Assembly: GCA_019429325.1 (NCBI GenBank)
Contig: JAHYJA010000019.1
Location: forward strand, 1-32,943
Source of the DNA: Bacteroidales bacterium
GTDB taxonomy: Bacteria > Bacteroidota > Bacteroidia > Bacteroidales > VadinHA17
Direction: 5' to 3'
DNA: 32,943 nucleotides
In this document: in pieces, positions 14,526-22,362 of the stretch
Layout: each line of letters begins with the position of its first letter
How positions within the stretch are numbered: position 1 is the stretch's first letter
Made by a program: the position numbers and the translations under genes
Notes under the pieces: generated by a model
Told to the model about the DNA's origin: nothing
Database searches by the model: none
The model's input: only the letters and a program-made list of their open reading frames with translations

Positions 14526-15242
14526 ATGAAGACATATATAAGAAGAAGGGAAAAGAACAAAACTCTTGTTGTTCTGTTCGGAGGCTGGGGAACTGATGAG
14601 AATGTATTTACCCCGTTGTGCAATGATGAATTTGATTTTATCCTGTTCTATAACTATTCTGCCGATGAAGCGCTGGTGCTTCCCGAAATGAAGGTTTACA
14701 GTTCAATTATCATGATTGGATGGTCGCTTGGTGTATGGGCCTCAGAATATCTGTTGCCCAGGACAGGGATTAAGCCAGACATCACGATAGCCGTTAATGG
14801 CACGCCGGTGCCTGCCGACGACCGGTATGGGATACCTCTCAAGGTATTTGAAGGCACCCTTAACAATCTAACCGAGGAGAATATGGAGAAATTCTATCTT
14901 CGAACATTCGGGGATAAGAAAACCTACCAGCGAAATATTGACAGGATCCCTCACCGGTCAATAAAATCGCTGCATGATGAACTGCGGTGGATGTATAACC
15001 GTATAATGGAGCAAAAAGAGCCCGGTTTCAGATGGGATTATGCAGTTATCAGTGAAATCGACAGGGTTTTTCCGGCGGCAAACCTCAACAGTTACTGGGA
15101 AAAGGAAAAGAGAACAAAGCATATCAGGGTTCCTCTCCCCCATTACTTTTTTCATGAATGGAAGAACTACAGTGACTTCATTGATTTTGTAGTGAATTAC
15201 AAAGTCAGGAAAAGAAGAGGCAGTGTTGCATACAGGGATTGA
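14526..15242 (+). CDS. bioG: pimeloyl-ACP methyl ester esterase BioG (DUF452 family)
   Basis: From the ATG at 14526 the protein has 238 residues and begins MKTY, as family members do. An in-frame ATG at 14436 would add 30 residues without homology and would overlap a promoter box. It is an alpha/beta hydrolase: the oxyanion strand LVVLFGGWGTDE comes first, then FDFILFYNYS, and the nucleophile elbow GWSLGVWAS with Ser67. VNGTPVPADDRYGIP and F.GTL..L.EENM.KFY are also typical of BioG. A C-terminal PHYFFHEW segment supplies the likely catalytic histidine. BioG removes the methyl ester from pimeloyl-ACP at the end of the BioC-initiated route to the biotin pimeloyl moiety. No other bio gene is in the window, so it must act with genes elsewhere. 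It converges on the YihY gene with a six-base gap. Confidence 0.82.
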   Translation: MKTYIRRREKNKTLVVLFGGWGTDENVFTPLCNDEFDFILFYNYSADEALVLPEMKVYSSIIMIGWSLGVWASEYLLPRTGIKPDITIAVNGTPVPADDRYGIPLKVFEGTLNNLTEENMEKFYLRTFGDKKTYQRNIDRIPHRSIKSLHDELRWMYNRIMEQKEPGFRWDYAVISEIDRVFPAANLNSYWEKEKRTKHIRVPLPHYFFHEWKNYSDFIDFVVNYKVRKRRGSVAYRD

Positions 15243-15248
15243 TCCAGG

Positions 15249-16589
15249 CTAGAGGAGATCCTTCACCAAAACGTTCGAATCGGATTTCGCGATCAGTTTA
15301 TCAAACTTATCGAGGATGGTTACCAGTTTATTATAATCCTTATTTCTGATCATTGTTCTCTGCTCGATACCCTTTCTATCGAGTCTCGATAATATGAAGC
15401 TGACCGTCATTTTGTTAATATCGAGAGCTGGCTGATACAACCATTCTTTGTGTTCATTAATATGAATTACTGATACGAGGTCAGCGCTGCTGAGATCCTG
15501 CAGGATGTCGCGGGCAAGTCGTACCGGTATCTTAAGAGATCCTGCTATAGATTCTGCGCTAAGAGGTTTTTCACCGATTGTGAAGTTGCGGACGATCATA
15601 TGCATGATCATAAGCACGAGGGCTTTCTTCTGATAGTTGCTAATGTTAAGGGCTTCTGCTTCATACTCATAGCGGGATACATTCTGGTTGGCAAAAGCGA
15701 GTTCAGCACCGAGAAGCACGATTATCCAGCTGCTCTGCAGCCATAGTATGAAAAGGGGTATTGCAGCAAAGCTTCCATAAATTGCACTTAGTTTGGTGAT
15801 TCCGAACTGCAGGTCGATATAAACCCACTGCAACAGTTGAAGAACAGTTCCGGCAATAATACCTGATACAAACGCCGGAATGAATTTGACCTTGGTATTC
15901 GGGATCAGCATGAAAAGCAGTGTCAGTGTCATCCAGCTCAGAAAATAAGGCGTGAACTTTACCAGAAGGCTGATTACCGGTTTAAAGAAATCAAGAATTG
16001 GAGCATCAGTCATGAAACCTGCAAGCCGTGTACTCACAAAAACCGTGATACTGCCTGAGAGTATTAAAAACACCGGTGCGATCAGCATTATTGTGATATA
16101 ATCAGTAAACTTCCGGTACCAGGGCCTTGAGGACCTTATCTGCCAAATATGATTGAATGAGCCTTCAATATGATCGAGCAGGGACATGACTGACCAGAAC
16201 AGAATTATTGTTCCTGCGCCTGCGATATAGAGTCCCTGTGTCTCCTGGATTGCACTCCGGGCGTTGGTAAGCAACCAGTTAAGCACTTCCTGGTGAGCCT
16301 GGAATTCCCTGGTTATAATCTCTTCGAGATTCCTGTCAAGTCCGAAACCTTTCGCAATGGCAAACGCAATGGCTGCGGCGGGTATTATAGACAGAAGCGA
16401 ATAGAATGTAAGCGCGGAGGCTCTTATCTGGACTTTGTCGTTGATGAACCCTCTCGCAGCAATGACGATAATTCTCAGCTGTTTAAAGACAAAAGATTTT
16501 CTTCTTGAGATTTCTGAAAGGGGTTTATGCCAGATTGCATCATTCAGGCTCCTGATCTGATTTAGAGTCCATGTAAATGGGTTAGCCAT
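15249..16589 (-). CDS. YihY/virulence factor BrkB family membrane protein
   Basis: The 446-residue protein shows the YihY/BrkB core: F..D....RASALTFYSLLSIIPAAAIAFAIA near residues 50-80, and a second span with LYIAGAGTIILFWSVMSLL. W..R.RPWYRK..DY, three more hydrophobic helices and a final FAAIPLFILWLQSSWIIVLLGAELAFA follow. Six membrane spans are expected, in the cytoplasmic membrane. The C-terminal 110 residues are soluble and include PLSAESIAGSLKIPVRLARDILQDL, which looks like a winged-helix-type segment. Such tails occur in part of the family. The molecular function of YihY is not settled; the older RNase BN label is wrong. It is transcribed alone from a promoter at 16616-16650 that overlaps the end of the glycosyltransferase gene. 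Confidence 0.9.
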   Translation of the reverse strand: MANPFTWTLNQIRSLNDAIWHKPLSEISRRKSFVFKQLRIIVIAARGFINDKVQIRASALTFYSLLSIIPAAAIAFAIAKGFGLDRNLEEIITREFQAHQEVLNWLLTNARSAIQETQGLYIAGAGTIILFWSVMSLLDHIEGSFNHIWQIRSSRPWYRKFTDYITIMLIAPVFLILSGSITVFVSTRLAGFMTDAPILDFFKPVISLLVKFTPYFLSWMTLTLLFMLIPNTKVKFIPAFVSGIIAGTVLQLLQWVYIDLQFGITKLSAIYGSFAAIPLFILWLQSSWIIVLLGAELAFANQNVSRYEYEAEALNISNYQKKALVLMIMHMIVRNFTIGEKPLSAESIAGSLKIPVRLARDILQDLSSADLVSVIHINEHKEWLYQPALDINKMTVSFILSRLDRKGIEQRTMIRNKDYNKLVTILDKFDKLIAKSDSNVLVKDLL

Positions 16590-16615
16590 ATTTGTGATGT
16601 TAAAACTCTAAGGCT

Positions 16616-16650
16616 CAAATATACAAAATACCTGAGGGTGAATAATCAAA
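16616..16650 (-). promoter_or_regulatory. promoter of the YihY-family gene
   Basis: On the minus strand TATATTTG (16623-16616) is a perfect -7 box. A TTTG (16650-16647) lies 23 bases upstream, a little farther than usual. The start would be about 20 bases before the ATG at 16589. Confidence 0.5.
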
Positions 16651-17581
16651 ATACCGGCATAATATTTCTTCTGCGGTGAATCTCGCGATAGGTACAGAAC
16701 ATGCATATTCTGTAGAAGGAAAACAGTTTAACTGACGCATCCGAAGAGTCAAGGCGTCTCTCCATTCTCTCGCGGTATCTGATGAAAAACCCTGCCAGAA
16801 CGAGTGTGAGCCGGAAAAAGGAGAGCAGGTTGTATGTCTTCAGCATTCGCACAAATGATGAAAATGCTTTCTTGTCAGTGACTTTATCATACAGCTTGCT
16901 TAAATTTTCAATGCCCAGTTTGGTTTTGTTGATAAAGCCGGCATTTGTCTCGAGTCCTTCATGGACCAGTTCGTTGTCGGTATGGATCACTTCAATGCCC
17001 GCCTTCATAAGCTGATATCCGAAAAGGATATCTTCAAAACCATATTGTCTGATCTCGTCGTTGAAACGGAGCTTCGAAAATACCGACCTGTCGATAAGAA
17101 CGTTATAGGTAGAGAAGTAATTGTTGGGATTCTTGTTACGGTCCGCAGCTTTACGCTGTTCTTTTTTTCTTCCATACTTCCATCGAAGAAGTTTATCAGG
17201 ATCGCCGGGTTTGCTCTGACTGTAGAGGATTCCCCCGCATATTACCTTACCTGGTTTAAGGTATGGGAGCCAGTTTGTCAGATAGGCCTCTGCTGTTGCC
17301 GGTAACATCACATCAGCATCAATAAAGAGAAGGAAATCGCCTTTTGCCTCTAGCGCAAGCTTGTTTCTGATCGCCGCCCTCCCAATGTTCTTTGCTGATA
17401 TTATGACTCTTGTCCGGTCATCTTCGAGCGATTTGAATTTTTTTCTGAATTCAGGAGATGACCCGTCATCACCGATTATAATTTCACAAAATTCAGGCAC
17501 CTTCTCCATTCCGCTTCGCAGACTGCGGACAAGTGCTACAATATCATAATCATTAACCGGAATTAGAACAGAAACCGTCAT
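16646..17581 (-). CDS. family 2 glycosyltransferase
   Basis: The 311-residue protein has the GT-A fold of GT2 enzymes. It opens with VSVLIPVNDYD, followed by the nucleotide-binding IIIGDDGSS (about 36-44), NIGRAAIRNKL, and the DxD-type IDADVMLP near residue 93. GGILY and the acceptor-side motif YGFEDILFGYQLMKAG near 205 follow. The ED there usually contains the catalytic base. The C-terminal 90 residues include one hydrophobic segment (LLSFFRLTLVLAGFFI) that may attach it to the membrane. It should move a sugar from a nucleotide donor to an envelope or glycan acceptor, but donor and acceptor are unknown. No other glycan genes surround it. It is transcribed from the minus member of a divergent promoter pair. 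Confidence 0.88.
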   Translation of the reverse strand: MTVSVLIPVNDYDIVALVRSLRSGMEKVPEFCEIIIGDDGSSPEFRKKFKSLEDDRTRVIISAKNIGRAAIRNKLALEAKGDFLLFIDADVMLPATAEAYLTNWLPYLKPGKVICGGILYSQSKPGDPDKLLRWKYGRKKEQRKAADRNKNPNNYFSTYNVLIDRSVFSKLRFNDEIRQYGFEDILFGYQLMKAGIEVIHTDNELVHEGLETNAGFINKTKLGIENLSKLYDKVTDKKAFSSFVRMLKTYNLLSFFRLTLVLAGFFIRYRERMERRLDSSDASVKLFSFYRICMFCTYREIHRRRNIMPVF

Positions 17582-17609
17582 TTGCCCCGAAGTACCTGTG
17601 TATAATGTT

Positions 17610-17617
17610 CAAAAGTA
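17610..17617 (-). promoter_or_regulatory. -7 box of the glycosyltransferase gene
   Basis: On the minus strand TACTTTTG (17617-17610) is a perfect TAnnTTTG box about 29 bases before the ATG at 17581. It faces away from the + promoter at 17650-17680, so the two genes are divergently transcribed. No clear -33 TTTG is at the right distance. Confidence 0.5.
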
Positions 17618-17649
17618 CAATATATTTGTCAATAATCCGAAACCGACAC

Positions 17650-17680
17650 TTTGGCAAAGAAATTGCATTGACTACTTTTG
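17650..17680 (+). promoter_or_regulatory. Bacteroidetes-type promoter of the DUF4369/thioredoxin-like gene
   Basis: TTTG (17650-17653) and TACTTTTG (17673-17680) have exactly 19 bases between them. Transcription from about 17687 would leave a leader of about 20 nt to the ATG at 17706, which fixes that ATG as the start. Confidence 0.7.
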
Positions 17681-17705
17681 CAGATTATCTCTAATTTCGT
17701 TTCCG

Positions 17706-19127
17706 ATGAGAAAGATATTATTCGGATTGATGTTTTTAATTACCTCCCTGACCGTCGCCAGTCAGGAGAAGAATGGTTATCAGATATCTTTCACGATCAA
17801 CGGTCTGAGAGATTCGACGGTATTTCTCGCATATCATCTCGGAGATAAGCAGTATATCCTGGATACAATAAAACTTGACGCATCAGGGAGTGCGCAGGTG
17901 TCGGGAAGGGAGGCGCTTCAGCAGGGTATATATATGATCGTGCTTCCGGGCAAAAGGTTTTTTGAGATTTTGATGCCCGAAGATCAGCATTTTTCGTTTA
18001 CCTGCTCATTCAGCGATCCCTTCTCCACTCTTTCATTCAGCGGGAGCACCGAGAACTCAGCCTTTCTGGAATATCAGAAGAACTGGGGTAAGATGCAACA
18101 GCGAGCTTCAGCCATTAGTCGCAGGCTTCAGAACAACAAGCAGAACAACGATTCGGTAAAGATATTATCAGAGGCACAGAAATCACAGGAGGAAAAGATG
18201 AAATCCTACCTGAAGAGTGTAATCAGTGATAATAAAAGTAACCTTCTTTCTGTTCTGGTAAAAGCAATGCTTCCTGTTGATCTGTCTCCTGTAATTGTCC
18301 CACTGAATGCCTCCAATCCAGACTCACTCCGATGGATATTAACTTATCTGAACAACAATGATCATTTCTTTGACAACATCGACCTTACTGACGAACGGCT
18401 TATCAGAACACCTATCCTGCAATCGAGGCTAAACACATTCTTTACAACCGTAGTAATACAAGCTCCCGATTCCATCAACAAGGAGATCGACAAAGTCATT
18501 AAAAAAAGCGAGAACAATTATAAGATGTTTCAGTTTATCTCGGTATGGCTTTTCAATCATTTCAGGGAGAGTGAGATAATGGGACATGATGGTGTTATCG
18601 TTAAGCTTGCCGATGATATATATCTTTCCGGAAAGGCTGACTGGGTCTCGAAGGAGTTCAAGGATGATCTCCGGAGACAGGTTGAACTAATCCGGCCAAA
18701 TCTGATAGGCAGGAAAGCTGCCGACCTTGTCATGGACTCCTACAAGGGAGTTTTCGTATCGCTCTTTGACATTGAAGCAGATTTTACAGTATTGTACTTC
18801 TGGGAACCTGATTGCGGCCATTGCAACGTAAGCACGCCAAAGCTCAGGACATTCTATGAAACAGTGAAGGATACAGGCGTAGAAGTATTTACCGTCTGTA
18901 CATCCTCAGACAGGGAAAAATGGTCAAAATACATTGAGGAGAATAAGCTTGTGTGGATAAACGGATGGGACCCCCAGAGAAGAACACGCTTCGATTTTTT
19001 CTATAATGTGCAATCAACTCCACTGATTTATATACTGGACCGCGACAAGAATATTATTGCCAAAAAGATTTCGGTAGAAGATATCGGTCCGTTCATAGAT
19101 AGTTACAGAAAGGCGTTCAGGCAGTAA
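17706..19127 (+). CDS. secreted DUF4369 / TlpA-like thioredoxin-fold protein
   Basis: From the ATG at 17706 the protein has 473 residues. A longer frame to 17598 would begin upstream of the promoter and is rejected. A signal peptide (MRKILFGLMFLITSLTVAS) sends it out of the cytoplasm. Residues about 22-110 form a DUF4369-type domain (ISFTINGLRDSTVFLAY...LDTIKLDASG), common in Bacteroidota. A helical middle section of about 200 residues (DUF5106-like) follows. The C-terminal 130 residues are a TlpA/AhpC-type thioredoxin fold with redox pair C370-G-H-C373 in a WEPDCGHC context and the cis-proline segment STPLIYILD. It probably reduces or shuffles disulfides of envelope proteins. Its 3' end overlaps the convergent btuD stop by 11 bases. 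A link to the B12 genes is not implied by that overlap. Confidence 0.85.
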   Translation: MRKILFGLMFLITSLTVASQEKNGYQISFTINGLRDSTVFLAYHLGDKQYILDTIKLDASGSAQVSGREALQQGIYMIVLPGKRFFEILMPEDQHFSFTCSFSDPFSTLSFSGSTENSAFLEYQKNWGKMQQRASAISRRLQNNKQNNDSVKILSEAQKSQEEKMKSYLKSVISDNKSNLLSVLVKAMLPVDLSPVIVPLNASNPDSLRWILTYLNNNDHFFDNIDLTDERLIRTPILQSRLNTFFTTVVIQAPDSINKEIDKVIKKSENNYKMFQFISVWLFNHFRESEIMGHDGVIVKLADDIYLSGKADWVSKEFKDDLRRQVELIRPNLIGRKAADLVMDSYKGVFVSLFDIEADFTVLYFWEPDCGHCNVSTPKLRTFYETVKDTGVEVFTVCTSSDREKWSKYIEENKLVWINGWDPQRRTRFDFFYNVQSTPLIYILDRDKNIIAKKISVEDIGPFIDSYRKAFRQ

Positions 19128-20121
19128 GCTCCCTCAGCAGATCGTATATTGTGTTATATTCCCGCGATGAATTTCCGTTTGCCAGTACCCACGTCCCGTT
19201 TTTACCCGGCGGCGTTTTAATATATCGGGGTGTTTTTTCAACGGTGATTGAAAAACCGGCCCTGGAGAGGGCTTTTTCGGTCCAGTGCCTGAGCCTTCCC
19301 GTTCCCTCCACATATAACCTGCCCCTCTCCTCTTTTTTAATCGTCAGTGACCCGTCATCGGTATTGAATCTTACTTCAGGTGAAGAGAAAAGCTTATCGA
19401 ATGATCCTTCGAGCATAAGATCCTCCGGTGATCCCTCCTTCAGGTCATCATCCAGCATGAGCCATATTTTATCAGCCTGGTTTAATGCAATATTAAGGTC
19501 GTGAGTGGAAAAAACAATTGTTCCGGCCTTTTCAACTGCCAGCTGATGCATCAGATGGACAATTTCATACCTGCTGGTGATATCAAGGAATGCTGTTGGC
19601 TCATCCATAACCATTACAGCGGCGTCCTGAGCTAAAACTCTGGCTATCATGGCCTTCTGGCGCTCTCCATCGGATATCTCAGTAATAAGCATGTCTGCAA
19701 GCGCTGTCATGCCGGTCATTTCCAGACAATTCAAAACAATGTCATGGTCGGATTGCTTCATTCTTCCATACCAGTTTGTATGAGGAAACCGTCCCAGGGA
19801 AACAAGGTCATACACCCTCATATTATTGACTTTTACCACTTCCGTGGAGACGTACCCCAGGTTTTGTGCGAGTTCGGTTTTTGAGTATTCGCGGCTCTCT
19901 TTGCCGTTGATGCAAACCGTTCCACCCAGTGGTTTCTGAAGTCCGGCGATGCTTCTCAGAAGGGTGCTTTTCCCAATGCCGTTCCTGCCTATCACAGCAA
20001 TAAGTTCCCCCTTTCGGCCGGAGGCATTGACAGGCAGATACACCGGGATATTGTGTCCGCCTTTCTCATACCCGATTATGAGGGATTCAAGCAATAATAC
20101 TATTTCGTTGTTCATCTTCAT
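19117..20121 (-). CDS. btuD: cobalamin/iron-siderophore-type ABC transporter ATPase (BtuD-like)
   Basis: The 334-residue protein is the ATPase of a FecCDE/BtuCD-type importer. The Walker A motif is GRNGIGKST (about 43-51), the ABC signature is the variant ISDGERQ, Walker B is VMVMDEPT, and the H-loop is STHDLN. Where most relatives have a Q-loop glutamine it reads YVSTE. After about residue 255 an extra segment of 80 residues carries W.EKALSRAGF and WVLANG-like strands, so the chain is longer than the usual 250-260. It is the last gene of the btuB-G-F-C-D operon and starts eight bases after btuC ends. With BtuC it would drive cobalamin across the inner membrane. The identity of the cargo comes from the riboswitch at the head of the operon. 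Confidence 0.85.
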   Translation of the reverse strand: MKMNNEIVLLLESLIIGYEKGGHNIPVYLPVNASGRKGELIAVIGRNGIGKSTLLRSIAGLQKPLGGTVCINGKESREYSKTELAQNLGYVSTEVVKVNNMRVYDLVSLGRFPHTNWYGRMKQSDHDIVLNCLEMTGMTALADMLITEISDGERQKAMIARVLAQDAAVMVMDEPTAFLDITSRYEIVHLMHQLAVEKAGTIVFSTHDLNIALNQADKIWLMLDDDLKEGSPEDLMLEGSFDKLFSSPEVRFNTDDGSLTIKKEERGRLYVEGTGRLRHWTEKALSRAGFSITVEKTPRYIKTPPGKNGTWVLANGNSSREYNTIYDLLRELTA

Positions 20122-20129
20122 TGGCTTTG

Positions 20130-21161
20130 TCAGAGTACACCCTGGTATTTGCGGTTTCGCAGCACGACCCAGATTACTACCGGTATGCCAATCATGGCCG
20201 TTACTGAATTAACAGGCAATACGTTGTCAGAGCCAGGCAACTGGGAGACAATATCGCTCAACAGCATAATTGAGCTACCGGTGAGGAAGATTCCCGGTAG
20301 AAGTATCCTGTGATCGGCGCTTCTGAATATCAGGCGCGTGACATGCGGAACAGCTATTCCGATAAATCCGATCGGTCCGCAGAAGGCTGTTATGCTGCCT
20401 GCAAGTATACTTGTACCTGTCAGTATCAGTAAACGGGACAGGCCGACGTTGAGACCAATGGTGGCGGCATAGTTTTCGCCGAGCAGGAGAGCATTCAGAC
20501 TTTTAACCGACAGCAGGCTTATTACAATTCCTGCCGACACTGAAAGAAGCATTACATTCAGCTGGGAAGCGGTGAGATTACCAAGGCTCCCCATAGTCCA
20601 GACGATATAAGCCTTAAGCATTGTTTCGTGGCTGAAGTACTGCATTATAGTTACGATTGCGGATATCCCACCTGCAAGCATAATACCAATTACAAGCACC
20701 GTCAGTATATCTTTCAGTTTTGATGAAAGCCAGAGCATCAGAACCATTACCGCTGCTGCCCCCGCCCATGCTGCAGCAATGACTGACCAGTTGCCCATTC
20801 CCCGGAGGTTTTCAGGAGATAAGTCAGCGGAGAAGCCGAGGATGATGAAAGCCACGCCAAGGCTGGCTCCTGAACTTATCCCCAGGACATACGGGCCTGC
20901 CATGGGATTTCTGAAAAGAGTCTGCATCTGAAGGCCGCTAATCGAGAGGGCTATGCCCACTACAGTTGCAGTTATGGCCTTTGGCAGTCTGAATCTGAGT
21001 ACGATCATTTCGATTTCGGGCTCTGAAGTTGTAAAGAGAGCCTTGAGCACATCCGTTATTTTAAGGGAAACAGAGCCCATGAATATATCCAGCAGGAATA
21101 ACAAAGAAGTAATAACCAGCAGTACGGTGAAAATAATAATGTTTTTTCCCGTGTTGTCCAT
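20130..21161 (-). CDS. btuC: FecCD-family permease (BtuC-like)
   Basis: From the ATG at 21161 the protein has 343 residues. A GTG at 21218 in the same frame would overlap the btuF end by 38 bases and add 19 polar residues, so it is less likely. Ten hydrophobic spans are visible. Family marks are LRLPKAI near residue 65, GLQMQTLFRNPMAGPYVLGISSGA, and GPIGFIGIAVPHVTRL with RS.DHR. This last stretch is the cytoplasmic coupling loop that contacts the ATPase. The NP.A..LG motif and the IP...RL block are standard for BtuC/FecD permeases. It forms the membrane channel of the B12 importer with the ATPase encoded just downstream and receives cargo from the lipoprotein encoded just upstream. Confidence 0.88.
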   Translation of the reverse strand: MDNTGKNIIIFTVLLVITSLLFLLDIFMGSVSLKITDVLKALFTTSEPEIEMIVLRFRLPKAITATVVGIALSISGLQMQTLFRNPMAGPYVLGISSGASLGVAFIILGFSADLSPENLRGMGNWSVIAAAWAGAAAVMVLMLWLSSKLKDILTVLVIGIMLAGGISAIVTIMQYFSHETMLKAYIVWTMGSLGNLTASQLNVMLLSVSAGIVISLLSVKSLNALLLGENYAATIGLNVGLSRLLILTGTSILAGSITAFCGPIGFIGIAVPHVTRLIFRSADHRILLPGIFLTGSSIMLLSDIVSQLPGSDNVLPVNSVTAMIGIPVVIWVVLRNRKYQGVL

Positions 21162-21180
21162 ATACCGGATATCTGCTTTC

Positions 21181-22362
21181 TCAATCAATTTTCCTGTAAT
21201 ATAAAAGATCAGATTCACTGAACAATTCCGGATGGAGTATGGTCACCATATCTTTCAGAAGCAGGTGAGGTTTGACAGTACCGCTCTCCCAGTAATCGTT
21301 GGCTCCCCTGTCATTGGTCCGCTTATTATTGTTGTAAATATTACCGTTTCTGAAGCAGGGCAGATCTTTCAGTCTCATATCAATTGCAAGGATATCATTT
21401 ACGGAATTTGCGCTGCCCGGATTAAGCCAGTAATCTGCCTTCAATGCCCTGAGATAAACATTTTCAATTCCCATAGGTATGGTGGCAGCAGAGTTAGTCT
21501 CTGACCAGAGGTAGTTTCCTCCCGCGTCAGTTATCATCCTGCTTATATATGAATTGCCGGGAGAAATGAACCAGGTATCGCGGAAAGGCAGACCCAAAAG
21601 AACTGCAGGCCTTTCAGTGCTGTTATCGCGAATGAAATCTCTTACCAAGTGATATTCGCCGGCTATAGAATCAAAAATCGAATCTGCAAGAGTCTCTCTG
21701 CAATAGAGTGCCCCGAAAAGTTTTAACCATTCGGCTTTACCCAGAGGATCAGTCTCGAGATAATCGGCGTTTACCAACACCTTTATGCCAAGCTCCCTTA
21801 TCTTTCCCAGATAACCTGATGATTCGCCTCCCACCCCGTAGGCCATAACCAGGTCGGGTGTGAGGTTCACTATCATTTCCTTGTTAAGGTTATCGTCGTA
21901 CCCCACATCTCTGATGAGTCCCTCTTCGTATCGATTCACCAGTGCGGTTTCGTACAGGAATCCTGCGCCTGAGACTCCAATAACTGACGCCTCTTCATTT
22001 AGGGCTATCGCCATTGCAAGATGAGTGGAGGACATGCAAATTATTTTACGTATTGGAACATAAATAATGCTTTGCTGATCAATGCCTTCAGGTATTTCTT
22101 CACCTCTGCGGACCAGATACCATGTCTGGTTTACGCCACTGGCTCCCTGCCAGGGATTCAGGATCGTAAGCCGGGTATAGCCATCGTGTCTGTTGAGGCG
22201 GAACCGTTCGGCGAAAGTCACAACTGAATTACCACCTGAGTGCAGGCCAAGATCCGTTTTTGACCTCCTTTCTGAACATGAAGATGTCAAGAGGAGTCCC
22301 ACCATCAGAATTAATCCTGACGGGCAATGACCATATCGAATAAAACTGGTTAATGAATTCAT
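21181..22362 (-). CDS. btuF: cobalamin-type ABC transporter substrate-binding lipoprotein (BtuF-like)
   Basis: The 393-residue protein has a signal peptide with a lipobox-like LLLTSSC (Cys29), so it is probably a lipoprotein on the periplasmic face. The mature part is a FecB/BtuF-type helical-backbone binding protein. It contains IICMSSTHLAMAIALN, VIGVSG, PDLVMAYG, GIKVLVN, AEWLKLFGALY, RDTWFISPGNSYISRMITDAGGNY and AL.ADYWLNPGSA. These follow the two-lobe order of the family, with a long N-terminal extension of about 90 residues. Its ATG overlaps the stop of the preceding btuG-like gene (ATGA), suggesting translational coupling. It should hand cobalamin to BtuCD. Sequence alone does not exclude another corrinoid or a siderophore, but the riboswitch points to B12. 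Confidence 0.85.
   Translation of the reverse strand: MNSLTSFIRYGHCPSGLILMVGLLLTSSCSERRSKTDLGLHSGGNSVVTFAERFRLNRHDGYTRLTILNPWQGASGVNQTWYLVRRGEEIPEGIDQQSIIYVPIRKIICMSSTHLAMAIALNEEASVIGVSGAGFLYETALVNRYEEGLIRDVGYDDNLNKEMIVNLTPDLVMAYGVGGESSGYLGKIRELGIKVLVNADYLETDPLGKAEWLKLFGALYCRETLADSIFDSIAGEYHLVRDFIRDNSTERPAVLLGLPFRDTWFISPGNSYISRMITDAGGNYLWSETNSAATIPMGIENVYLRALKADYWLNPGSANSVNDILAIDMRLKDLPCFRNGNIYNNNKRTNDRGANDYWESGTVKPHLLLKDMVTILHPELFSESDLLYYRKID

Noticed and set aside
17598-17705. Longer start for the DUF4369/thioredoxin-like protein
   Set aside because: The extension precedes a consensus promoter and would bury the signal peptide 36 residues inside the protein.
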